From assembly GCA_012026715.1 (NCBI GenBank), contig VEPB01000552.1, positions 1-6,104 on the forward strand: 6,104 nt of DNA. Reading direction: 5' to 3'. The first letter of the stretch is position 1, and each line of letters begins with the position of its first letter. The translations under genes and the position numbers were made by a program. The stretch comes from Methylococcaceae bacterium. Lineage in GTDB: Bacteria > Pseudomonadota > Gammaproteobacteria > Methylococcales > Methylococcaceae. The notes below the pieces were generated by a model, which was given only the letters and a program-made list of their open reading frames with translations, was not told the origin of the DNA and searched no databases. Shown here in pieces: positions 1 through 5,233 of the stretch.

Positions 1-234
1 ACCCTGCCCCCGCCCTACGACCAGGATTTTCCGCGGGAGGGCGAGCCGAGTCCTGACCTGAAGCTGCACGACCTGCACCGGCTGATGACGCCGCGGGTGG
101 TGTGGGAAATCGTCCGGGGCAAGCTCGGCGCGGTGGAGGCCAAGCAGGTCGCCGACGACATTCTGGGGCGGGCGGGCAATCTCGCATCGCTGCACACCCT
201 GCTGCAGGAGCTGGAGCGGCGGTTCGGCGCCTGA
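1..234 (+). CDS. C-terminal end of an unrecognised protein (5' end outside window)
   Basis: Frame 1 is open from the first base to a TGA at 232-234 and gives 77 residues, with the start beyond the left edge. The first part is proline- and acid-rich (around PPPYDQDFPREGEPSPD). The rest looks helical: a segment around LHDLHRLMTPRVVWEIVRGKLG, then AKQVADDILGRAG, then LASLHTLLQELERRFGA. There are no membrane segments, cysteines or recognisable catalytic motifs. The third-position G/C bias and regular amphipathic pattern support a real gene. I do not recognise the family and assign no function. It is the only plus-strand gene here and converges on prc, with 259 nt between the two stop codons. Confidence 0.7.
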   Translation, partial: TLPPPYDQDFPREGEPSPDLKLHDLHRLMTPRVVWEIVRGKLGAVEAKQVADDILGRAGNLASLHTLLQELERRFGA

Positions 235-274
235 ACGGTGGTGAGGGACGGGAACCGCAAAAACGCGTCCGGGA

Positions 275-313
275 ACCGAGGGAGCCGCTGATTTATTCAG
301 CGGCTCCCTCGGT
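275..313. terminator. 17-bp perfect hairpin between convergent genes; possible bidirectional terminator
   Basis: Arms 275-291 and 297-313 are exact reverse complements around the 5-nt loop TTTAT. The hairpin starts 40 nt after the stop of the plus-strand gene. On the plus strand no T run follows it. On the minus strand (prc read-through direction) a run of five T occurs at 263-259, about 11 nt past the stem, which is too far for a textbook intrinsic terminator. It may limit convergent transcription, protect mRNA 3' ends, or be one copy of a dispersed repeat. The structure is seen directly; its role is inferred. Confidence 0.5.
290..309 (+). repeat. Motif GATTTATTCAGCGnnTCCCT, copy 1
   Basis: This 20-nt segment matches 414-433 at 18 of 20 positions; the first 13 bases are identical. 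In this copy the motif forms the loop and right arm of the 275-313 hairpin. A CGGGAACCG element lies just before it at 270-278, with another exact copy at 249-257. Confidence 0.5.
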
Positions 314-362
314 GCAGGGATGCACCGCCAAAATCGGAGGCTGTACGCCTCTGACCTTGTAA

Positions 363-391
363 GTCACCGGGAAACCGCATTTTCCGGTGAC
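363..391. repeat. Imperfect hairpin, 11 bp with one bulge
   Basis: GTCACCGG at 363-370 pairs with CCGGTGAC at 384-391. After a bulged G at 371, AAA (372-374) pairs with TTT (381-383), leaving a 6-nt loop CCGCAT. It lies in the prc/plus-gene convergent gap. No T run follows on either strand, so it is not a standard intrinsic terminator. It may be part of the same intergenic repeat unit as the 414-433 motif. Confidence 0.4.
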
Positions 392-413
392 GGACGCTGT
401 GCAATCCAGGATG

Positions 414-433
414 GATTTATTCAGCGTTTCCCT
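414..433 (+). repeat. Motif GATTTATTCAGCGnnTCCCT, copy 2
   Basis: This is the second copy of the motif at 290-309, 124 bp downstream in direct orientation, with two mismatches. A CGGGAAACCG element at 368-377, one base longer than the copies at 249-257 and 270-278, lies before it. The order CGGGAA(A)CCG then GATTTATTCAGCG is therefore preserved in both copies, although the spacing differs. Unlike copy 1, this copy is not part of a long perfect hairpin. Confidence 0.45.
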
Positions 434-473
434 GGCGTTCGCGGACGTCATCGGATTTCAGAACCGGCGCGGA

Positions 474-487
474 AGCAGCCGGCTGCT
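474..487. repeat. 14-bp perfect palindrome just after the prc stop codon
   Basis: AGCAGCCGGCTGCT is its own reverse complement. Past one mismatched pair the symmetry resumes for two more G-C pairs (471-472 with 489-490). As RNA it would be a 5-bp stem with a CCGG loop, starting 6 nt after the prc stop codon. No T run follows on the minus strand. It could be part of the prc 3' end structure or chance in GC-rich DNA. Confidence 0.4.
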
Positions 488-493
488 CCCTGG

Positions 494-2653
494 CTACTGC
501 GTTGCCGCCGCGGGTTCAGCGCTCGGGTCAGCCTTGGAGGCGCCCTCGGACTTGGCTACCGAACGGCCGGCGGGGTCGACCCGGGCCTGCTGCAGATCGA
601 CGGCGTCGCCGAGAATGCAAGCCGCCTCGGTCAGCAGCGCGTCCTTGGCCTTCTTGTCGGGCTTGCCGGGATCGCCCTTGCCCAATCCTCCGTGGTCCGG
701 GCTGGTGGGGTCCGCCGCACCTGAATCTTTAGCGGCCGCTTCGGGATCGCGCGCCTTGAGCTTGGCTTCCAGGGCGTCGTGTTCGGCCCGGCGCTCCTTT
801 TCGTTGAGGGAGACCACGGCATTCTTGCGGCGCTGGTTGAGATCGGCGATGTCTTCCAACAGGTTCTGGTAGTCCTGATCGGCGGCGATCCGGCGATCAT
901 GACGCTGCTGCAGCGCGGGCAGGAACGAATGGAGGTCGGAGATCACGTGGTAATCGGCCGGCTTGATCTGCATCCAGGGCAAGCCGTTCTGATAGCTGGA
1001 TTCCCCGAAATGCTCGGGGTCCGCAGCGGTGGGCAAGGCGAAGTCCGGAGTGACCCCGCGCAACTGGGTGGTGCCGCCGTTGATTCGAAAGAACTGCGCC
1101 ACGGTGAGCTTGAGGTCGCCCAATTGACTGGCTTGCTGATGATGGGTCAGGTGATCCAGGTTGATCATGGTCTGTACCGTGCCCTTGCCGAAACTGGTGT
1201 CACCGATCACCAGTCCACGCCCGTAATCCTGAATGGCAGCGGCAAAGATCTCGGACGCCGACGCCGAGCCGCGGTTGATCAGGACGCCCAGCGGGCCGGT
1301 CCACACGGCTCCGGGAGTCATGCCTTTGGCGATGTTGATTTCGCCTTCGGAATTGCGCTGCTGGACCACCGGGCCGCTGCCGAGGAACAGGCCGGTCAGT
1401 TCGATGGCTTCGCTGAGGGAGCCGCCGCCGTTGTTGCGCAGGTCCACCAGAACGGCATCGACCTTTTCTCCCTTCAGCTCGTCCAACAGCCGGGATACGT
1501 CGCGGGTGGCGCTCTTGTAGTCCTCGTCACCCCGCTGGCGCGCGGCGAAATCCTCATAGAATGTGGGCAGGGCAATGACCCCGATGCGATAGGGCAGGCC
1601 CTTGGCGGTCAAAGTCAGCACCGACTTCTTGGCGGCCTGGTCCTCCAGCCGGATCTTCTTGCGGACCAGGGCTACCTGCTTGTGGGCCGAATCGAGGCCT
1701 GAGCTGGCGGGAATCACGTCCAGCACCACCGTGGTGTCGGCGGTGCCCCGAATCAGCGCCACGGTGTCGTCCAAGCGCCAGCCCACCACGTCGGTCATGG
1801 GGCCGTCGCTGCCCTGTGCCACCCCGGCTATACGGTCGCCGGCCTTGAGCTGTTCCGACAGCGCTGCCGGACTGCCCGGCACCAGTTCCTTGATGGTCGC
1901 GTAGTCGTCCTTCTCCTCCAGCACCGCGCCGATGCCCACCAGGGACAGCCGCATGGAGATGTCGAAATCCTCCGACGTGCGGGGCGCCATGTAGTTGGTG
2001 TGGGGATCCACCGACATGGTGTAAGCGTTCATGAAGACCTGAAAGGCGTCCTCGCTCTTCAGCTTGGCCATGCGCTTGAGGAAATTTTCGTAGCGCTTGT
2101 CCAGAACCTCGGCGATACCCTTGTCGTCCTTTCCGGTCAATTTCAGCTGCAGCCAGTCGTTCTTGACCCGCTTGCGCCACAGTTCGCGGATTTCCGCGTC
2201 GGACTTGGCCCAAGGCTCGTTGTCCCGATCGTAGTGGTAGCTCTCGTTCTGGCTGAAGTCGAAGCCGGTCTTCAGCAGGCTGCGGGCGTAGCCGAACCGT
2301 TCCACCGCGCGCTTGGCGTAGAGGTTGAAGATGGCGAAGGGGTGCTCCAGATTGTCCGACAGCAGCGCGTCATCCAGCTGGGTGCGGACCTTCTGCAACT
2401 GGTCGATGTCCGCTTTCACGAAAAACATCCGCTCCGGGTCCAGCGCCTTGATGTAGGCGTCGAACATCTTGAGCGACAGCGCGTCGTTGAGGGCAACGGG
2501 GCGGTAGTGGTGTTCCCGGATCAAACCGGCCGCCAGGCGGGCCGCCACGGCCTGCGACGGGGTCGGTTTCAGGATCGGGTAGAGGGGGGCGGGGGTATTG
2601 GCCTGAACGGTCACTGCCGCTCCGAGCAGCAGGGCCAAGAGAGTTCTGTTCAT
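494..2653 (-). CDS. prc: Carboxy-terminal (tail-specific) processing protease Prc, peptidase family S41A
   Basis: A periplasmic serine protease that, in the E. coli family member, trims FtsI and degrades MepS and proteins with nonpolar C-termini. The product is 719 residues (E. coli Prc is 682). Order: signal peptide 1-18 (MNRTLLALLLGAAVTVQA), helical N-terminal domain about 28-203, PDZ about 237-314 (with GIGAVLE), S41 catalytic core about 335-545, then a Prc-type C-terminal domain. The NNGGG motif is near 407-411. The catalytic dyad is Ser465 in SASASE and Lys490 in FGKGTVQ, 25 residues apart as in E. coli (S452/K477). The end is lineage-variable: a Gly/Pro/Lys-rich stretch near 645-670 and a roughly 34-residue Ala/Ser/Pro tail. 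The ATG at 2653 is chosen because GGAG lies 5 nt upstream and a signal peptide follows directly. A GTG 27 codons earlier would put an Arg-rich stretch before the signal. It converges with the gene ending at 234. Confidence 0.97.
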   Translation of the reverse strand: MNRTLLALLLGAAVTVQANTPAPLYPILKPTPSQAVAARLAAGLIREHHYRPVALNDALSLKMFDAYIKALDPERMFFVKADIDQLQKVRTQLDDALLSDNLEHPFAIFNLYAKRAVERFGYARSLLKTGFDFSQNESYHYDRDNEPWAKSDAEIRELWRKRVKNDWLQLKLTGKDDKGIAEVLDKRYENFLKRMAKLKSEDAFQVFMNAYTMSVDPHTNYMAPRTSEDFDISMRLSLVGIGAVLEEKDDYATIKELVPGSPAALSEQLKAGDRIAGVAQGSDGPMTDVVGWRLDDTVALIRGTADTTVVLDVIPASSGLDSAHKQVALVRKKIRLEDQAAKKSVLTLTAKGLPYRIGVIALPTFYEDFAARQRGDEDYKSATRDVSRLLDELKGEKVDAVLVDLRNNGGGSLSEAIELTGLFLGSGPVVQQRNSEGEINIAKGMTPGAVWTGPLGVLINRGSASASEIFAAAIQDYGRGLVIGDTSFGKGTVQTMINLDHLTHHQQASQLGDLKLTVAQFFRINGGTTQLRGVTPDFALPTAADPEHFGESSYQNGLPWMQIKPADYHVISDLHSFLPALQQRHDRRIAADQDYQNLLEDIADLNQRRKNAVVSLNEKERRAEHDALEAKLKARDPEAAAKDSGAADPTSPDHGGLGKGDPGKPDKKAKDALLTEAACILGDAVDLQQARVDPAGRSVAKSEGASKADPSAEPAAATQ

Positions 2654-2901
2654 CGGTACTCCAAGACTGAGCGGCCGGTCGCGCGTAGTGCGGCGGCGTG
2701 AGAGGCGGTTTGCATGGGTGGCACGTGGGGACACCAGAAGATAGAGGCATCATCCTGCCGAAAATTCCTTAAGCCGCGCTGATTTTTTCAGGCGAGGGCC
2801 GGCCGTTGCCGAATATCATGCCGGCATCGACGAGCTTTGTCCAAGCGCCGGCATCGGCTCAAGCATAGCCGAGCGGCGCCGGATCAAGCGGAGTATCCCG
2901 G
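2654..2901 (-). other. Intergenic region upstream of prc; probable site of the prc promoter
   Basis: This is 248 nt between the small membrane protein gene and prc. On the minus strand it holds the prc Shine-Dalgarno GGAG (2662-2659). An AT-richer patch lies at about 2760-2790, containing CTTAAG at 2768-2773 and a run of six A (2788-2783). A TATCTT hexamer near 2744-2739 could be a -10 box, but no convincing -35 element sits at the right distance, so no promoter is called. GCCGGCATCG occurs twice (2820-2829 and 2847-2856), and ATGCCGGCAT at 2818-2827 is a 10-bp palindrome. No credible gene is seen here. Confidence 0.5.
2845..2879 (-). terminator. GC-rich hairpin downstream of the small membrane protein gene
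   Basis: GCGCCG (2845-2850) pairs with CGGCGC (2874-2879), and TCGGCT (2854-2859) pairs with AGCCGA (2867-2872). They are separated by a 3x1 internal loop, with a 7-nt apical loop. On the minus strand it begins 22 nt after the stop of the 69-residue gene, where a 3' end is expected. No T run follows, so if it terminates transcription it is not by the classical intrinsic route. If it does act, prc would be a separate transcription unit. Confidence 0.35.
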
Positions 2902-3111
2902 TCAGCGCAGCCGTCCCGTCCTCGCCCTGGCGTAATATCTCCGGCTGCTGCGGCGATAGCTGAGGCGCCAATGGACGATCAGCCCGCATGCCGCCAACAA
3001 TAGAATCCCAAAGGCCGTCGCCAGCCCGTTGGCGGAAGACAGGGCGAAGATGCCGATGGCTCCGCAGAGATAGGGATAAAGTTCGTACCAGACTGTTTCG
3101 ACACTGTTCAT
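2902..3111 (-). CDS. Small two-helix membrane protein of unknown function (69 aa)
   Basis: Two hydrophobic stretches, about residues 11-27 and 30-47, are joined by a short Ser-Ala-Asn-Gly turn. A strongly basic tail follows, with nine Arg between 49 and 69. By the positive-inside rule both ends should be cytoplasmic. The N-terminus is acidic and aromatic (MNSVETVWYELYPYL). The two-helix hairpin with a basic tail is unlikely to arise from a random frame, which supports a real gene. The Shine-Dalgarno is weak: GAG eight bases before the ATG at 3111. It lies 128 nt after the kinase gene and 248 nt before prc, on the same strand. I do not recognise a characterised family. It might act with the kinase or Prc at the membrane, but nothing in the sequence shows this. 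Confidence 0.65.
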   Translation of the reverse strand: MNSVETVWYELYPYLCGAIGIFALSSANGLATAFGILLLAACGLIVHWRLSYRRSSRRYYARARTGRLR

Positions 3112-3239
3112 TGCTGTAACTCAAAATGTAAGGGACATGCTGGTCCTGCAAGCGCAATGCCATGGACGGACAATCAAAGGGTTAGCCGAGAAATGGGCGG
3201 GCCGTGTAAAAGGGCTTGACGTTCCCCGCCGGCGCCGCG

Positions 3240-4556
3240 CTATTGAGAGGCTTGCGGTTCGAAGATGACCTGGATCCGCAATCCTCCCAAGGCGGCCTGA
3301 TCGAGGCGAATCTCGGCGCGGTGGTGGTCGGCGATGGTCTTGACGATGGCCATGCCGCGGCCGGTGCCCGGCACTTGCTGGTTCTCGCCCCGGTAGAACC
3401 GGTCGAACACCCGCTGGCGCTCCCCTTCCGGGATGCCGGGACCGCTGTCGGCCACCTCCAGCACCGGCCGGCCTTTCGCCAGCATGACCGCGACGTCGAT
3501 CTGGCCTTCCGCCGGCGTGTAGCGGATGGCATTGTCCACCAGATTGGCCAGCAGCACCCGCAACGCCTCCGGATCGCCCTGGACCCGGACCGGCTCGGAT
3601 TGCGCCAATCCCAGGTCGATGCGCTTGGCGCGCGCCAGGGGATCGTGGTCGGCCAGCACCCGGCCCGCCAGTTCGGTCAGCTCCACCGGCTGGAGCGAGC
3701 GGGGCGCCTGGTCCGGGTCCTGGCGGGCCAGGGTCAGCAACTGCTGGACCACGTGGGCGGATCGGTGCACGCCTTCCCTGAGATCGGTCAGCAAGGCGGT
3801 CCGCTCCTCCTCGCTGGATGCCCGTTCCGCCAGCTGCACCTGCAACTGCAGGGCCGCGATGGGCGTGCGCAGCTCGTGAGCGGCATCGGCGATGAAGGCC
3901 TTCTGGGCGGCAAGGGTCTCCGCCAGCCGCTGCAGCAAGTCGTTGAGGGATCGCACCAGGGGCATGACCTCCTCCGGCACCCGCTTTTCCGGGATGGGGT
4001 CGAGAGCCTTGGGGGAGCGCGCCGCCACCGCTCGCGCCAGCCGCTTGAGCGGACGCAGTTCGCGGGTCACCAGGCCCCAGCTCAGCAGGCTCAGTATCGG
4101 CACCAGCAGCAAAAAGGGCACCAGCAGGTGGGACGCGGTGGCCAGGGCCATGCGGTTGCGCACCTTCATCGGTTGGGCGACCTGGATGACCTGGTTGAAC
4201 AGGCGCAGGGAATACACCCGCCAGGCGCCTTCCGGAGTGTCGATGGTGGCATGGCCGGATTGCTGGGCCAGCCCCGGCAGGGTGCGGTGGGGATGCGAGT
4301 AGTACAGCCTGACGCCTTCCGGGTTCCACACCTGGATGACGTAGTCGAAGTCCTCCTCGCCGGATTCCGAGGGCGTCGCGAAGCTGTTGTGGAAAGCCTG
4401 GTCGCGCAGCGACAGGGCCAGTTGGCGCAACTGGTAGTCGAACAGGGAGTCCACCTCTTCCAGGGCGCCGCGGTAGATGGCCAGCGCGCCCACCAACAGG
4501 GCGAGAGTGATCGCGCCCAGCAGGGCGATCACCAGATCCCGCCGGATCGAACTCAT
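3240..4556 (-). CDS. Membrane sensor histidine kinase, QseC/PmrB-like
   Basis: The membrane partner of the regulator encoded just upstream: it autophosphorylates on His and passes phosphate to the regulator Asp52. It has 438 residues, usual for the family. Order: TM1 about 9-27, periplasmic sensor about 28-142, TM2 about 143-162, HAMP-type linker about 163-215, HisKA with the H-box FIADAAHELRTP (His227), and HATPase_c. The ATP-binding part has N-box LLANLVDNAIRYTP (Asn342), G1 box VADSGPGIP (Asp370), an F-box FDRFYRG, and a G2 box GTGRGMAIVK at 397-406. The G2 box has Arg400 and Met402 where the usual GxGLGL has Leu. The sensor has an acidic cluster at 64-71 including ESGE, an ExxE arrangement. 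The start overlaps the regulator stop (ATGA, 4556-4553) and sits in a hairpin; the only other Met residues are far downstream. The family is secure, but the signal cannot be read from sequence. Confidence 0.96.
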   Translation of the reverse strand: MSSIRRDLVIALLGAITLALLVGALAIYRGALEEVDSLFDYQLRQLALSLRDQAFHNSFATPSESGEEDFDYVIQVWNPEGVRLYYSHPHRTLPGLAQQSGHATIDTPEGAWRVYSLRLFNQVIQVAQPMKVRNRMALATASHLLVPFLLLVPILSLLSWGLVTRELRPLKRLARAVAARSPKALDPIPEKRVPEEVMPLVRSLNDLLQRLAETLAAQKAFIADAAHELRTPIAALQLQVQLAERASSEEERTALLTDLREGVHRSAHVVQQLLTLARQDPDQAPRSLQPVELTELAGRVLADHDPLARAKRIDLGLAQSEPVRVQGDPEALRVLLANLVDNAIRYTPAEGQIDVAVMLAKGRPVLEVADSGPGIPEGERQRVFDRFYRGENQQVPGTGRGMAIVKTIADHHRAEIRLDQAALGGLRIQVIFEPQASQ

Positions 4557-5218
4557 GGTTCCTTGGGAACCATGTAGCCGACGCCGCGCAGGTTGAGGAT
4601 CCAGTGAGCCCCCAGCTTGCGCCGCAGGGCATGGATGTAGACCTCGATGGTGTTGCTTTCGACCTCTTCGCCCCAGCCATAGATGCGCTCTTCCAGCTGG
4701 CTGCGCGACAGCGGCGCGCCGGGTCGTTCAAGCAGGGCGCTCAGCAGGGCGAACTCGCGCGCCGACAGGATCACCGGCTTGCCGTCCAGCTCCACCTCGT
4801 GGGTCAGCGGGTTCAGCTTGAGGTCGCCGTGCTCGATCACCGGCGAAGCCCGTCCGCTGTGGCGGCGCATCAGGGCGCGTATGCGAGCGCCGAGCTCGTC
4901 CAGATCGAAGGGCTTGACCAGGAAATCATCGGCACCGGCATCGAGCCCGGCGACCCGGTCCGCCACCGCGTCGCGTGCCGTGAGGATCAGCACCGGGATC
5001 GGGCTCTTGCGCGCGCGGAGTCCGCTCAGGACTTCCAGCCCGGCCTTGCGGGGCAGCCCCAGGTCCAGCAGCAACAGGTCGTAGACCCCGTTGCCCAGGG
5101 CCAGTTCGGCGGCGACGCCGTCGCGCACCCAATCCACCGCGTAGCTCTCCTGCTTTTTGAGCGCGTCCTGCACGCTCTTGCCGATCATGGGATCGTCTTC
5201 CACCAGCAGTATGCGCAT
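4553..5218 (-). CDS. OmpR/PhoB-family response regulator, QseB/PmrA-like
   Basis: A DNA-binding transcription factor activated by phosphorylation. It has 221 residues, typical for this subgroup. The receiver domain is about 1-118, with acidic pair Asp8-Asp9, phosphoacceptor Asp52 in LLLLDLGLP, Thr80 in ILTARD, and Lys102 in VKPFD. The winged-helix output domain is about 126-219, with LSAREFALLSALLERPG, then SRSQLEERIYGWGEEVESNTIEVYIHALRRKLG, and ending in RGVGYMVP. The start at 5218 is supported by AAGGA nine bases upstream and the canonical MRILLVEDD beginning. The gene starts 12 nt after the pgi stop and overlaps the kinase start by 4 nt. Which genes it controls is unknown; no direct-repeat operator of the PmrA type was found in the window. 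Confidence 0.97.
   Translation of the reverse strand: MRILLVEDDPMIGKSVQDALKKQESYAVDWVRDGVAAELALGNGVYDLLLLDLGLPRKAGLEVLSGLRARKSPIPVLILTARDAVADRVAGLDAGADDFLVKPFDLDELGARIRALMRRHSGRASPVIEHGDLKLNPLTHEVELDGKPVILSAREFALLSALLERPGAPLSRSQLEERIYGWGEEVESNTIEVYIHALRRKLGAHWILNLRGVGYMVPKEP
4554..4574 (-). promoter_or_regulatory. Hairpin enclosing the kinase ribosome binding site and start codon
   Basis: On the mRNA strand CATGGTTCC (4574-4566) is followed by loop CAA (4565-4563) and GGAACCATG (4562-4554), a perfect 9-bp stem. The Shine-Dalgarno AAGGA (4564-4560) spans the loop and the 3' arm. The kinase ATG (4556-4554) is the end of the 3' arm. The 5' arm lies in the last codons of the response regulator, so a ribosome finishing the regulator would open the stem. 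This is a classic arrangement for translational coupling. The structure is seen directly; the regulatory effect is inferred. Confidence 0.6.
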
Positions 5219-5227
5219 GTCGAGCTT

Positions 5228-5233
5228 TCCTTA
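5228..5233 (-). promoter_or_regulatory. Regulator ribosome binding site fused with the pgi stop codon
   Basis: On the minus strand the pgi stop TAA (5233-5231) reads straight into TAAGGA, so the Shine-Dalgarno AAGGA (5232-5228) shares two bases with the stop. A 9-nt spacer, AAGCTCGAC, leads to the regulator ATG at 5218. The arrangement leaves no room for a promoter between the genes and favours reinitiation by ribosomes ending pgi. A promoter inside the pgi coding region remains possible. Confidence 0.75.

Noticed and set aside
102..362. An 86-codon plus-strand frame spanning the end of the left gene and the intergenic hairpin
   Set aside because: It overlaps the better-supported frame 1 gene, runs through a perfect hairpin, and has a low-complexity Gly/Arg/Ala composition.
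779..1702. A 307-codon plus-strand frame antisense to prc
   Set aside because: It lies wholly within a well-supported protease gene, has no recognisable motif, and is explained by codon bias.
2000..2701. A 233-codon plus-strand frame antisense to the start of prc
   Set aside because: Val/Gln/Leu/Gly-rich composition, no domain and no convincing ribosome binding site; a shadow of prc.
2654..2734. Extended prc start at a GTG 27 codons upstream
   Set aside because: The extension is Arg-rich, would precede the signal peptide, and lacks a Shine-Dalgarno; the ATG at 2653 has GGAG at good spacing and begins the signal peptide directly.
2768..2773. CTTAAG upstream of prc as a PmrA-type operator half-site
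   Set aside because: PmrA boxes are two half-sites about 11 bp apart; no second YTTAA-like half is present at that distance on either side. A lone 6-bp palindrome is not evidence.
2816..3163. A 115-codon minus-strand frame overlapping the 69-residue membrane protein
   Set aside because: It lacks hydrophobic segments or motifs, while the overlapping shorter frame shows two clean transmembrane helices and a basic tail.
3112..3239. Terminator or promoter in the 128 nt between the kinase and the small membrane gene
   Set aside because: Only a 6-bp GGCGGG/CCCGCC pairing with a loop of about 23 nt and weak hexamers with poor spacing were found; neither supports a call.
3216..4577. A 453-codon open frame on the plus strand lying antisense to the whole kinase gene
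   Set aside because: It mirrors the kinase exactly, has a Gln/His/Gly-rich composition without domains, and is what GC-rich third-position bias produces on the opposite strand. The minus-strand frame has clear kinase motifs.
3121..4731. A 536-codon minus-strand frame overlapping the kinase and the regulator in another frame
   Set aside because: It is Pro/Gly/Arg/Ala-rich with no domain and overlaps two secure genes; a frame shadow.
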